DNA of 64,000 nucleotides from Coprinellus micaceus (GCA_951394405.1 OX596335.1:1860001-1924000), one strand, 5' to 3'; counted from the stretch's first letter, positions 43,754 through 54,629 are shown. Notes: a model not told the origin generated them from the letters alone. Translations and numbers: made by a program.

Positions 43754-46713
43754 ATGTCCTCATCGAAGAAAAAACCCGCCGCGCGCCGGGAGAAGTCGAC
43801 CCCGCCGGGCGGCCGATCCCGCACGTCGTCCCCAGATCCCAGCCATCCGGCTTCCTCTACACCGAGGCCCCCTTCGCGGGCTGCCTCTATGCACTCCAAC
43901 AGGGACCTGTCCCAGGCCCTCAATCCACCTCGTTAGGGGCACAAGCCCGCGAACGTTACACGCCGGACGTGCCGACCCTTCGGGGCCCGCATGGACCATC
44001 TCAAACATCGACGAGCACCGAAGCCCAGAGCGACGATGACCCGTTGAACATCAGTGGAGGAGGCACGGAGGACCAGAGCGCCCGCTCTGCCACGGTGCCA
44101 CCGTCCACGGTCTACAGGGAGAAGGATGGAGACGAGGATGACGACGAGAGTGACGAGGAGGAGATAAGTCTTGGCTCGGAAGCGACTAGGACCCGATTCC
44201 CCACCCCGGCACCCTCCAGCACCCTCACGCTAGAAGACGCCATCTCTTCCCTCAACCGAGCCGCCGAGTTCTTCCTAAGACGGGATCCCCCCGCAGCAGA
44301 ACCCGATGCGCTCAAAACCCTATGGTTCACACTGGACCGAGTCGACGCCGCCGTCCAAGGCTCTGCCTGGAGGACAGCGTTCAAATCCTTGGAGGACGAT
44401 GATGACATGGCGACCCCGCCAGGCACTCGCCCTCCTTCCCCTCGCAACCAAGCCACCCCCCGCGCCCAGAGGATTCGATCCCCTCCGATTAAGTTCGGAA
44501 AGATCCCACCCTTCGGGCAAAGGGACAGCGTGGATCCTCTAACCGGCCGAGAGGCTGGTGACACTGCCCACGACGTCCCACTCCACCCTATGCAGGTGGA
44601 GGAGGGCGTCGAGGACAGCATGTACGCCTCGGAACCCGCCGTCGGGGACTGGGCCTCTCACGTCGAGCAGATGAAGGACGAGGACATAAGCGTCCCGGCC
44701 GACATCATGCGCGGCGTTCTATCCACGCGTCCTCAAGGGGACGCGACCTTCGACTGGGCGGCAGAGTTCGAGAAGCAGCAGCAGGCGGAGGCCAGCATGT
44801 GGGAGCAGGCGGAGGCCAGCATGTGGGAGCCACCTTTGGTGTCCCCACAGGCTCGGCGTCTGCAGCAGCAGCGGCAAGAGCTTGTGCCCCCCGGCTGGGG
44901 AGGAGGAGGAGGTGAGCCGGCGCAAGCCCCTCCCTCGTCTTCACAACTCCCAGCATCTCACCCTGAGCTCGGCACCTTGCCAGCTGGGTACACATCGTGG
45001 GACGAGTACTCGACCTCGATCTCTGCGGCGATCCGTGCGGCCGTCAAAGAGAACTCGAAGGAAGAGCCTCGTTACACTACATCGTCACAGCAACCTGGTC
45101 CACCACCAGGAGGCCACCCCACCTGGGACTCGTATCGACTCGCCGTGGGTGTCAGGCTTCGAGAGAAGCTGCCGCACACCCCTCCGCCCGATGCAGGTGC
45201 CCGCACATCCGACTTTGGTCATGCGACCAATAAAGCCCGCTCGACTGTCGTCCCGCCCAAGAAGAGGAAGAAGGCAGGCAAGCGTCTCCCCACTGGCTCG
45301 CCCATCCCGGTGGACCAGAACCCCATCCCGGAACGTCCCGCCCCTGTGGAGGAACGACCCGAAGATTCTCGGAACGCCCAGGAACCGGCCCCACCCGGCC
45401 CGAACCCGAGCCTTCCGTTCTCTGCGGCTACACGGAAGCGTGTGCACGACGGAGGCCCGAGGCCGCAGCCAAAGGCCCCCACCGTCCCCTTCCAGAGAGT
45501 CGGCCTTCCGGTCGGCCCTCAGAAGCCTGTCTCTAAGCCCGCGGCCCTCAGGCCATGGAACGTCGTTGCCAAGGGAGGCAAGACGAAACCAAGTTATGTC
45601 GAGGCTGCCGCCACCTGGGGGCGGGCTCGACCTGACCTTACTCCATCGCAGATCGCCAAGATTATCAACGGCGGCCCTGTTCCTCCCCTCCCCCAGGCTA
45701 ACCCTCCTCTGATCTCTGCTGGCCCCGTTTCGAGCGGGAAGAAGCAGAAGAAGAAGAAGACGGTTATCCCCGCATCCACAACCAAGGGTCCGCCTCGCAC
45801 GCAGATCATGGTTTTATTCAACCAGAAGGATGGTCGGATCCCCACCATGGACGGCGCGTTCGCCATGGCTGGTATGAACGACATCCTTCAGCGGGCCGGA
45901 TCAACCCTCCGTGTCCTATCTGGCAACCAGGCCTACGGAGGCTGGAGCCTTCGAACGACGGACGTCCCAACCGAGCGCGACTTAAATGCTGTGCGAGGTT
46001 GGATCACCCAAGTAATCCCAGACTGGTCCCGCGATCTGTGGGTCGGTCTCCCTCAGTCCACCAGCTATCTCGCGATATATGGTGTACCCAAATACCGCGT
46101 CGGGGGAAATCCTACGATTTTCTCTGACATCGACAGCGCGTTCGAGGCATCGCCCTTGAAGCCGCACTACATCACGACAGCCCGTCCCCGGGTGGTCAAC
46201 TCCGAGTCGAAGGCCTCCACATCGGTGACCGTCTACTTCAACATCTGGGACTCCCAAGCTGGGACCCGTGCGAAGGCCTTGAACAACAAGACCATCAACA
46301 TCTTCGGCAGGTCCTGCCTCATCAGGTCGACCCTCCGCCACCCCGGTGTCCCCTACTGCACGAACTGCTGCAAGTGGGGGCACGCTCACTTCATGTGTCG
46401 AACTCGTCTCAGGTGTCCCATCTGCGGCGAGTCTCATTCTCGGGACGAGCATCGCCACCACGCGAGCTGTTGCAAGGGCAAGCCCAAGCAACTCCCAAAG
46501 CCGATCCCCCCCACTCCGGAGGAGATCAAAGTCTGCCCCCATCGTGTACGTTGTATCAACTGCAGGAAGGAGGGCCACGACGCTCAGTCGTCGAAGTGCC
46601 CGTTCTGGTACGCGAGGTTCGACCGCGCCCAGATCGATTCTCTCAACAAGCAGGTGCGTGATCGTCAAGATCGTGGACGGCTTCTATCTAACCCTGTCCT
46701 TCCTAATGTTTAG
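43754..46713 (+). pseudogene. LINE A ORF1 (zinc-knuckle protein, about 986 residues), one frameshift
   Basis: I place the start at ATG 43754 (MSSSKKKPAARREKSTPP) because the copy at 55484 starts there and stays open past the point where this copy loses a C (about 43915, in SQAP). After the shift the frame runs to TAG at 46711-46713. The N-terminal two-thirds is charged, proline-rich and probably disordered, with a 24-bp tandem duplication (AEASMWEQAEASMWE) at about 44786-44830. The C-terminal part has CTNCCKWGHAHFMC near residue 868, RCPICGESHSRDEHRHHASC, and CPHRVRCINCRKEGH. By analogy with other LINEs it coats element RNA. Confidence 0.9.
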
Positions 46714-49700
46714 TACAACATTACAGAAGATTAGGGTTCTATCTTTCAATATTGCTAAGTCTCCAAACGACCTTGTAGTACTTCTCGAGTCCCAATGTAA
46801 ATCGTTGGATATCGTCTTCTTGCAAGAGCCTCCTTGGAGGCTCATTCGCCACGCTCCTTCTGCGCATGACAAAGAAGGTACGGCAGTATGGGGCTCCCCC
46901 CGTCATCCTAAGTGGACCTGCATGGTCCCTCCCACTGAGCCTGAGACACATCCGCGTGTCATGGCCTATGTAAATAAGAGATTGGACGTGCTACGCCCGA
47001 CCTACCGTCGAGACCTTATCGACGACCGAGACGTAATGGTCATCTCCCTGTTCACAGAGGACGAGCCCATGCATCTCATGAATGTATACTCAGACGCCGA
47101 CCATCGAGCAATTCGTTTGCTTGACCGCCGCGCAGAATCACTACCGGCCATGGACTACATGGCTGGAGACTTCAACTGTCACTCCAGGGAGTGGGACGAT
47201 GCCGTTCCTAACCATGGAGATACAGCTATGCTACTGCTGGAAACAGCAGCCCGTCTTGGTGTGGAATACTCCCCACCTGCTAATCCAGGACCCACCTATG
47301 TGTCCTACGCCGATGCGAACATCAAGTCTGTAATAGACATGGTGTTCGTTCAACCTGCCTATGTACTCTCAGCAGCCCCGCTGAGAGATCATGACCTCAA
47401 GGGGACATCGGATCACTATCCGCTGTCCTCCGTTATCAAACTCAGCAATCATGCTGAGCGTATCAAGGGCCGCACCCTCAAGGAGGATGCGGTGGCCCCT
47501 TTCTTTATGCAGGTGGAAAAAGAGATGCCCGGTCTCTCCGACCTGTACGACCTCGACACCGCAGAAGGAGTGGAGGAACTCTCTGTGGCGATTGAAAAGG
47601 TGTTCTCTGATGCGTGGTTCGCCCACTCTGAGGAGTACATCATTACCCCCCGCTCTAAGAAGTGGTGGACTGACGAATGTCAGAAGGCGTACGATGAGTG
47701 GAAAGCGGATGACTCTGCTGAAACCCGTGGTGCATTTCGACGTCTTGTAAAGAAGACGAGGCGAGAGTTCTTTGATGAACGCATCAAGGACATCTCAGAA
47801 ACAGACAAGCGCCCCTGGGACCTAATGGATTGGGTCAAGGAGCGCAAGAACCCGCCGTGCGAGGCTATCCAACACAACGGACAGCCTTGTCACAATCTCG
47901 ACCAGCTCTGGGGTGCCTTACATGGCACTTACAATGCGGCCAACGACCGACCGGTCGATCTGAGTCTCCTGGACGAACTCCCCGACGAGCCTGTCAGGGA
48001 ATGGCCAGTATTCTCTCTGTTAGAGATGAGGCAGGCACTAGAGGCATGCTCTTCTCGATCCGCTCCGGGTCCTGACCATGTTACATGGCAGCACCTGAAG
48101 TATATCCTCACTGTACCTGAATGTGAAAAGGTCGTGATGGACTTGGCCAATGCCTGCATAAAAACCGGGCACTGGCCAAAACATTTCAAGGACTCGCTTT
48201 CGATCATCATACCGAAACCGAACAAGCCGTCCTACTCTGCCCCAAAGGCGTTCAGACCCATAGTGCTTCTGAACACCCTTGGTAAATTGGTTGAAAAGAT
48301 GATTTCCAACCGCTTTCAGTTTGACATGATCAAGTACGATCTCGTCGACCCAAATCAAATGGGAGGAGTGCGTCAGCGCTCCACCGAAGACGCTGGCCTG
48401 TTCCTGACGCACTTGGTGCGAACGGGGTGGGCAGCTGGGTTAAAGACAAGCGTCGTTGCCTTCGACATCGCCCAGTTCTTCCCATCTATCAACCACAAGT
48501 TCCTACTTGAGGTACTCCGCAAGCAAGGCTTCCACCCTATGGTGGTGACCTTCTTTGAATCCTACCTGGTAGAGCGCCACACATCCTATGTGTGGAATGG
48601 CTCTACTTCGGAACCCTTCCGGGCGGACGTAGGGGTGGGCCAGGGCTCTGCCCTCTCACCTGTGCTGTCTGCCCTTGTCATAGCTCCAATCATGAAGCTA
48701 TTCCGACTAAGGCCAGAGGGGAAACTCGCTACCTTGATCTCATATGTGGACGATGGCACCATCATTGTCCAGTCTCGCGATATCGAAGAGAACTGTGTGC
48801 ACCTCCACCATGCATACCAGTGTCTTTTCGACATGTTTACAAAGGCAGGGCTCGTCTTGGAACACAACAAGACGGAACTCTTCCACTTCTCCAAGGGCCA
48901 TACGGACTTCCGTATGCCCCTCGACCTCGGATATGCCCCCTTCACAGGGGACACCCCTCTGAAACCCAAGCAGTATTGGCGCTACTTGGGCTTCTTCTTC
49001 GACCGGTTCTTGTCGTTCAAAGAACACATCCGGTACTACTCGACCAAGGCTCTCACCACCGTAATGGCAATGAGAATGCTTGGTAATTCTACTCGAGGGC
49101 TGTCGCCCAAGAACAAACGCATCTTGTTCCGAGCGTGTGTGATACCCATCTGCACGTACGGACATAGATTGTGGTATTATGAGGGCGCCAAAATCCAAGG
49201 CGCACTCAAAATTCTAACCTCCATGCAGCGTAAAGCAGCATGCTGGATAATAGGAGCGTTTCGTACGTCTCCTACTGGAGGAGTGGAGTGCCTTGCAGGC
49301 CTCCCACCCATTCGTCTTCACCTTCGGAAACTCTCACAGCGTGCTGTGTTCCGGATGGCGACATTATCTCCCACCCATCCCCTGCGCTCCCTCTTACCGG
49401 AGGAGCACAGGGGAAGTGCCTCCCCCCATTATGGGGCCGCCTGTCACCTCTCCCCGGTGAACCGCGGCCGTGTAAAGGACGCTATAGGTCAGACCCTCAG
49501 GGGACTGCCCAAATTGACGGAGAAGTTCGAGCCATGTGCGGTCGAAAACACTCCAGGATCTAGGATGATGGACCTCTACGGGGCCCAAGTCCACTTCAAC
49601 AGTTTCCAGCGGTACGGCGAAGATATCTTCGAACGACGCCGACAGGAACTGAATACTCTATGGAACTCTTTGAGTACCAATAGCCGCACGGTGTGCATGG

Positions 49701-50572
49701 GGGTGGACGCGTCCGTCCCCAAGACCACTAGGCATAATGCGACCGCGGCCTACGTTTACGAAGGCCTAGGCAACCAGCGGAGCAAGGGAGTCACGGTGGC
49801 AGGACGAGTCCTGTCGTCGGACGCTGAGCTCTTAGCGATTCGCATGGCAGTTGGAAGGGCTACGGCCCTAGAAGACTGTGATCGGATTGCGATATTCACT
49901 GATTCTCTGGCCATGGCTAAGAGGGCAGTCGATCCGGGGATCCATTCGGGCCAGGCATTTTCGCTTGCAACCTGTAAGGCCCTCCGCACCTGGTTTGCCG
50001 CCAAGGCGGACAGACGGGTGGACTTCATCGAGACCCCTTCAAAGCTGAAGTGGGGTCTCCAACATCGTGCTCATTTGCACGCGCGGAGCCTCCCTCCCAC
50101 TCCTGCAGGGGTGAGACCCGCTACCTCTCTCGATAGCGTGCGCAAGCATGTTGCCGACTCCGCCCTGGACGCGTGGGCTACTCAGGCACGCAACCCAGAT
50201 TATCTAGGGCACCAGTTCATGGTGCTGCGCGACCCCAAGGGGAAGCCAACTCGTCCGACATACTCCAATGGGGGAGTATGGCTCCGACATGTAAATGAGA
50301 GTAATGCGCTGTGTGCACGTATGTGCAGAGCCATTCTCAACCACGCGCCTACTGGAGAGTACTACTCCCGGTTCCGCATACCTGGCCATGACGATCACGA
50401 ATGTGAATGCGGCAGTCCGGTGCAAACTAGGCACCATATCTTTACGCAGTGCGGTGTACTGCAAACATACGATCGGGATCCCCGCTTTGTGCGAGAACTC
50501 GTTTGGTTTTTAGAGGACAACCCAAAGGCTTTCGCCTTCGGGTTCCAATACGCCCCACAGGGGGATGGTTGA
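46706..50572 (+). CDS. LINE A ORF2: endonuclease, reverse transcriptase, RNase H (1288 residues)
   Basis: Intact. The start is ATG 46706 in ATGTTTAG, overlapping the ORF1 stop by 8 bases in another frame; the frame is also open 360 bases further upstream, so the start is an inference. APE endonuclease: FLQEPPW near 40, MAGDFNCHSREW near 153, TSDHYP near 235. RT: SSRSAPGPDHVTW near 447, FRPIVLLNTLGKL, AFDIAQFFPSI near 585, GVGQGSALSPV, ISYVDDG near 679. RNase H: GVDASV near 998, SDAELLAI near 1037, FTDSLAMA near 1063. The last RNase H motif is unusual (GLQHRAH). C-terminal zinc CECGSPVQTRHHIFTQC near 1232. Together with ORF1 it would carry out target-primed reverse transcription. Closest groups by architecture are Tad1 and I. 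Confidence 0.95.
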   Translation: MFSTTLQKIRVLSFNIAKSPNDLVVLLESQCKSLDIVFLQEPPWRLIRHAPSAHDKEGTAVWGSPRHPKWTCMVPPTEPETHPRVMAYVNKRLDVLRPTYRRDLIDDRDVMVISLFTEDEPMHLMNVYSDADHRAIRLLDRRAESLPAMDYMAGDFNCHSREWDDAVPNHGDTAMLLLETAARLGVEYSPPANPGPTYVSYADANIKSVIDMVFVQPAYVLSAAPLRDHDLKGTSDHYPLSSVIKLSNHAERIKGRTLKEDAVAPFFMQVEKEMPGLSDLYDLDTAEGVEELSVAIEKVFSDAWFAHSEEYIITPRSKKWWTDECQKAYDEWKADDSAETRGAFRRLVKKTRREFFDERIKDISETDKRPWDLMDWVKERKNPPCEAIQHNGQPCHNLDQLWGALHGTYNAANDRPVDLSLLDELPDEPVREWPVFSLLEMRQALEACSSRSAPGPDHVTWQHLKYILTVPECEKVVMDLANACIKTGHWPKHFKDSLSIIIPKPNKPSYSAPKAFRPIVLLNTLGKLVEKMISNRFQFDMIKYDLVDPNQMGGVRQRSTEDAGLFLTHLVRTGWAAGLKTSVVAFDIAQFFPSINHKFLLEVLRKQGFHPMVVTFFESYLVERHTSYVWNGSTSEPFRADVGVGQGSALSPVLSALVIAPIMKLFRLRPEGKLATLISYVDDGTIIVQSRDIEENCVHLHHAYQCLFDMFTKAGLVLEHNKTELFHFSKGHTDFRMPLDLGYAPFTGDTPLKPKQYWRYLGFFFDRFLSFKEHIRYYSTKALTTVMAMRMLGNSTRGLSPKNKRILFRACVIPICTYGHRLWYYEGAKIQGALKILTSMQRKAACWIIGAFRTSPTGGVECLAGLPPIRLHLRKLSQRAVFRMATLSPTHPLRSLLPEEHRGSASPHYGAACHLSPVNRGRVKDAIGQTLRGLPKLTEKFEPCAVENTPGSRMMDLYGAQVHFNSFQRYGEDIFERRRQELNTLWNSLSTNSRTVCMGVDASVPKTTRHNATAAYVYEGLGNQRSKGVTVAGRVLSSDAELLAIRMAVGRATALEDCDRIAIFTDSLAMAKRAVDPGIHSGQAFSLATCKALRTWFAAKADRRVDFIETPSKLKWGLQHRAHLHARSLPPTPAGVRPATSLDSVRKHVADSALDAWATQARNPDYLGHQFMVLRDPKGKPTRPTYSNGGVWLRHVNESNALCARMCRAILNHAPTGEYYSRFRIPGHDDHECECGSPVQTRHHIFTQCGVLQTYDRDPRFVRELVWFLEDNPKAFAFGFQYAPQGDG

Positions 50573-51036
50573 GAGGACGCGGCCTCGTTTGGCTTGGACT
50601 GGCCTCTGCTGGTTAAAGGTCTCACGTGAAGGGAGTTGGGTAGGTACCCCGACATGTCAGTCCTTGCAACTGATGTGGATGAGGGGTACCCGAAGCGCGG
50701 TTACCGTGAGGGACACCGTTCGGGGGCAGGCAAGGTGTGCCCCCGGGGCCCATAACACCTTGTGGTGGACTGGTACTGGTGGGGATTGGACTGGACTGGG
50801 TGGGAATGCCGACTTAACATACCGATCTGTTAGTGCCGCAAGGCCTTTCATCGTCTGTCTGCTGGTTGGGGGTAAAACCTCAAGCGCCGGGCGTCTCCAA
50901 ATCGTCAATATTTGTGTCTCATAATTGCAGTAGTACTTAGTTAGTGACGCTCGCGCTCTCTTTGTATGTTGATAGCGACCGGACTGCCATCGTGCCCCGG
51001 TATATAAAAGCTGATTTCAAAAAAAAAAAAAAAAAA
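50573..51036 (+). promoter_or_regulatory. LINE A 3' UTR with conserved terminal stem-loop and poly(A)
   Basis: Non-coding. The last part GACCGGACTGCC...GTGCCCCGGT (about 50978-51001) can pair ACCGG with CCGGT and is followed by ATATAAAAGCTGATTTC and the poly(A). LINE B, whose UTR is otherwise different, has nearly the same terminal segment. Such 3' hairpins are recognised by RT in some LINEs; here this is inferred. Confidence 0.7.
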
Positions 51037-51737
51037 GAGCTGCTACAGACAATCGAATATCGATCTGCCTGGGAGGGAGATGAGAGGGAGTTGAGGCTGG
51101 GGGGAAAGAATGCGTCGCAGCGTCGAAGGGGCTGCAGTTGGCGGTTCAGTCGTTGCGGTGACGTGTCGAAGACGGTGCGAGGGATACGTTGAACGTTGAA
51201 GGAAGGGTGTGCGGGTGACAGCGGACTCGCAATCAGCAAAAGAACGCGAAGGGAGATCGGACCGAGTTGAGCACCCAGAATAGAACAAGTCGTACGACGT
51301 GGCAGGCTGCGGCTGACGTGTCCAAATCGCGGGAGCGAGTAGGGGACCGTACCGGTGAGCCTGTGCGGAAGCGAGGAACCGAGGGAACCGAGTAGTCGGT
51401 CCGAAATAGCGAAGACAAAGGGAACCCCAAAGGGAATGAGTTGGGGCTGCGGAAAGATGGGCCGATCCTGCGATGAGCTGGCAAGCTACGTGGCAGGGAA
51501 CGAGAGGGAGGCTAGAAACGCTGGCGTCGAGTCGACTGGGCGAGACAGCAAGGGGCCCGCAGCAAAGGGATGCCGGGAAACGAGGGTCGAAGTCGTCGAG
51601 AATTGGGAGGCCGATTGCGAGAGAACCGGCGGGCGTAGATGCGTGAAACGTTGGGGAACGAGTGAGGGACGTGTACGCAGTGGGCTGAACGCAGAAACAA
51701 CGACAAAGGAGGTCTTCAGAGCGCGGGGCTCATAACT
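51037..51737 (-). other. Copia copy 2 leader with primer site
   Basis: Complementary to copia 1 36352-37052. The primer-binding site (initiator tRNA-Met type) is at 51718-51736 next to the LTR. The first 14 bases are the LINE A target duplication. Confidence 0.9.
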
Positions 51738-52047
51738 TGTTGAAAGTGTAACTGGGGGCAGGGACACTGAAGCCTCTAGGTCAGAGTACTGAACTGTTGA
51801 TATTGGGGCATACTGCTACTCACCTGAAGCCTCTAGGTCAGAGTACTGAACTAAGGGGCCTCAGGGCAATACATGGAGTGTTGATACACAGGAATCAGGT
51901 CACATGATGCTAGATGATCCAGATATGATAACTAAGTCCGATTAGATCAAGATAACTGATGAAGGGCAAGATCATGATGGATAAGGGTGATCTGTGAATG
52001 GATAAGGATGGATAAGGGTGGAGTCACCAAGTCACCAAGTTCCAACA
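51738..52047 (-). repeat. Copia copy 2 5' LTR
   Basis: 310 bp, minus strand, same as the other LTRs with both 26-bp repeats. The next five bases (CATAC, 52048-52052) would be its target duplication, but the other side is not in the window. Confidence 0.93.
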
Positions 52048-54189
52048 CATACGAGCGTGTTGGCCTTCGACATCGCTCAGTTTTTCCCCTCAATCAACCA
52101 CGAGTTCCTGCTCGAGGTACTTCGCAAGATGGGCTTCCACCCTCGGGTGGTGGCCTTCTTTAAATCATACCTGGTGGAGAGACACATGTCCTACGTGTGG
52201 AACAACTACACCTCGGAACCATTTCGTGCAGATGTTGGAGTGGGCCAGGGCTCTGCCCTGTCCCCAGTCCTATCCGCACTTATCGTAGCTCCTATCATGA
52301 AGCTGTATCGCATACGAGAGCGGGGCCTCGGCACCACCCTCATATCTTATGTGGATGACGGATCCTTCGCGGCTCAGTCTCCAGACATCGCAACGAACTG
52401 CGTGATGCTTCGCCATGCGTACGCGGTTATGTTCGATCTATTCACAGCAGCGGGCTTGGTGATGGAACACACCAAGAACGAGCTGTTCCACTTCAGTAGA
52501 GCACGTTCCGGTTGGGATCGCCCTATCGACCTTGGGTTCGCCCCCTTCACGGGGGACACCCCTCTCAAACCCAAGAAGTTTTGGAGATACTTGGGTTTCT
52601 ACTTTGATCGGAAGCTCACTTTCCAGGAGCACGTACGATACTACACCTGCAAAGCACTCACCACCGTAATGGCGATGAGAATGCTAGGCAACTCTACTCG
52701 AGGGTTAACCCCCAAGAACAAGCAGATCTTATTCCGTGCCTGCGTCCTCCCGGTCGCAACGTACGGACATAGACTCTGGTACTACGAGGGAGCCAAGAAC
52801 ATTGGCGCCCTCAAAGCTCTGACCACCATGCAGCGTAAAGCCGCATGCTGGATTGTGGGGGTGTTTCGCACGTCTCCTACCGGGGGAGTCGGGTGCCTTG
52901 CAGGCCTCCCTCCCATTCGTCTTCATCTTCGAAAGCTGTCTCAACGGGCGGTCTTCAGGACGGCGACACTCTCGGAAACGCACCCTCTCCGCTCCCTCCT
53001 ACCCGAGGAGTTCCGGAAGGGTGCCGACCCACATTACGGTTCATCTGTCTGGCTTCCACTTGAGAAGCAGGGCAAGGTGCGTGATGCGATTACTCAGACG
53101 GCCAAGAATCTGGGTTCGCTCACGGAGGTCTTCTCCCCTGTCGCGGAGGAGGCCTTGCCAGGTCTTCGACTTATGGACCTCTTCGAGGCCCAGGTCAAAT
53201 TCAATGAGTACGATACCTATGGTGAGGAACCCCTCAACCGGAGGCGTACCGAACTCAATACCCTGTTCAACGTCGCGCGTGGGCAACCGCGTACGGTGTG
53301 TTTTGGGACGGATGCGTCTGTTCCCAAGACATCGACCAGGCATCACGCGACTGCAGCCTTCGTCTTCGAAGGCCCGGTCGACCTTTCTGGCTCGTCTGCC
53401 TGGGCAGCGGGCAAGGTGCTGGCGTCTGACGCCGAGCTCTTTGCGATCTGGAATGCAGTTCTTAAGGGTTCGTCCCTTGAGGAGTGCGACCGGATAGTCA
53501 TTTTCACCGACTCTATTGCCATGGCAAGACGAGCGGTAGATCCGTCTGTTCATTCTGGGCAGGCTCATTCGCTTACCGTATGCCGGAAGCTAGTCGCCTG
53601 GCTGTCAGGATTTCCTGACCGCAAGGTTATGTTCGTTGAGGTCCCCTCCAAGTTGGAATGGGGAATTCAACACCAGGCACATCTTCGTGCTCGCAGCCTC
53701 CCTCCCATTGTTCTGGGAGAGAGGCCGGAAACTTCGTTGGACGGCGTGCGCAAGCAGGTCGCCGACTCAGCGTTGGACACGTGGACCACTATGGCCCGCG
53801 ACCCTGACTATCTCGGACACCAGTTCCTGGTGTTCAGCGACCCCAAGGGGAAGCCTCTTCGTCCCACGTACGTCAATGGCGGTACGTGGCTACGTAATGT
53901 CAACGAGGACAACATACTCTGTGCGAGATTCGCCAGAGCCGTTCTCAATCATGCCCCGATAGGCGAGTACTATCGACGGTTTAATATTCCAGGCCATGAC
54001 ACTCACGAGTGTGAGTGTGGTCACCCGACGCAAACCCAGCGTCATATCTTCACGCACTGCGGAGTGCTTGAAACTCTCGACCGGATTCCTCGCTTTCTGC
54101 GAGAGTTCGTCGGATTCTTGATGGAGAACCCGCCCGCATTTTCTTTCGGGTTCCAATATCGTCACCCACCGCCAGTGGGTATTGGATAA
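52048..54189 (+). CDS. LINE B ORF2 from RT motif A to the end
   Basis: About 713 codons, no disruption: SVLAFDIAQFFPSINHEF, GVGQGSALSPVLSAL, ISYVDDGSFAAQSPD, RNase H (GTDASVPKTSTRHHA, ASDAELFAI, IFTDSIAMARRAVD), zinc CECGHPTQTQRHIFTHC and the end HPPPVGIG. This copy keeps the 12 codons (LPGLRLMDLFEA) lost in the copies at 11.3-14.7 kb and 17.6 kb. The front of ORF2 is missing. Confidence 0.92.
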   Translation, partial: HTSVLAFDIAQFFPSINHEFLLEVLRKMGFHPRVVAFFKSYLVERHMSYVWNNYTSEPFRADVGVGQGSALSPVLSALIVAPIMKLYRIRERGLGTTLISYVDDGSFAAQSPDIATNCVMLRHAYAVMFDLFTAAGLVMEHTKNELFHFSRARSGWDRPIDLGFAPFTGDTPLKPKKFWRYLGFYFDRKLTFQEHVRYYTCKALTTVMAMRMLGNSTRGLTPKNKQILFRACVLPVATYGHRLWYYEGAKNIGALKALTTMQRKAACWIVGVFRTSPTGGVGCLAGLPPIRLHLRKLSQRAVFRTATLSETHPLRSLLPEEFRKGADPHYGSSVWLPLEKQGKVRDAITQTAKNLGSLTEVFSPVAEEALPGLRLMDLFEAQVKFNEYDTYGEEPLNRRRTELNTLFNVARGQPRTVCFGTDASVPKTSTRHHATAAFVFEGPVDLSGSSAWAAGKVLASDAELFAIWNAVLKGSSLEECDRIVIFTDSIAMARRAVDPSVHSGQAHSLTVCRKLVAWLSGFPDRKVMFVEVPSKLEWGIQHQAHLRARSLPPIVLGERPETSLDGVRKQVADSALDTWTTMARDPDYLGHQFLVFSDPKGKPLRPTYVNGGTWLRNVNEDNILCARFARAVLNHAPIGEYYRRFNIPGHDTHECECGHPTQTQRHIFTHCGVLETLDRIPRFLREFVGFLMENPPAFSFGFQYRHPPPVGIG

Positions 54190-54629
54190 GTGGCTTGCGG
54201 CCCTTCCTGGACCAGGCTGTAAAGGCCAACGGTTTACGCGCGTAGGACTTGGTAGCCGGCTCGACGTGTCAGTCTCCACAACTGATTGCGGATGAGAGCT
54301 GGACTAAGTTGGGTGCTTCTACGGAGGTGCCTGCCGGAGGGTGTGGAGAACCCGCCGGGAGCCTGGATCGAAACGCGTTTACTTAGTAGCCGGTCGGCTA
54401 AGTCTGGGGAGGGGCACCGCGATAAAACTTATCCTTCTGGCGTCGCCTACCAAGGCTTCGCACACGAGTCTTGAACTTCGCTTCGGGGAAGTTCTATCTT
54501 TCGCCCTATCGCTGCGTTTATGCGTCTGTTTGTAAATGTTGGCTGTATGTATCGTAGAAATACTTTGTGTAGTAGCTAGCGACCGGACTGCCTGTGTGCC
54601 CCGGAATACAAAAGCTGAATTCAAAAAAC

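Larger units (their letters stand above)
43619..51036 (+). mobile_element. Full-length LINE A
   Basis: About 7.4 kb with a 5' leader of 135 bp, ORF1, ORF2, a 3' UTR of about 445 bp and a poly(A) of 18. The 14-bp duplication GAGCTGCTACAGAC is at 43605-43618 and 51037-51050. The 5' end matches the other 5' end in the window (complement of 55622). ORF2 is intact; ORF1 has one single-base deletion near 43915. It is the best reference copy for the family and is inserted in copia copy 2. Confidence 0.95.
35999..52047 (-). mobile_element. Copia copy 2 (minus strand), broken by copia 1 and a LINE A
   Basis: Pieces of one minus-strand copia element: 5' LTR at 51738-52047, leader 51037-51737, gag 43462-43618, and gag 35999-36041. 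Copia copy 1 sits at 36042-43461 with the 5-bp duplication TCTGC, and a full-length LINE A at 43619-51036 with the 14-bp duplication GAGCTGCTACAGAC. Pol lies beyond the gap. It interrupts a LINE B whose 3' part resumes at 52048. Confidence 0.82.

Noticed and set aside
45982..46668. Antisense frame of 228 codons opposite LINE ORF1, repeated at 32427-33113
   Set aside because: Antisense shadow of a zinc-knuckle region with strong codon bias; no independent support.
50999..51009. TATATAAAAG near the LINE A 3' end as a promoter
   Set aside because: It lies directly before the poly(A) in every copy and differs in LINE B (AATACAAAAG); more likely part of the 3' recognition tail.
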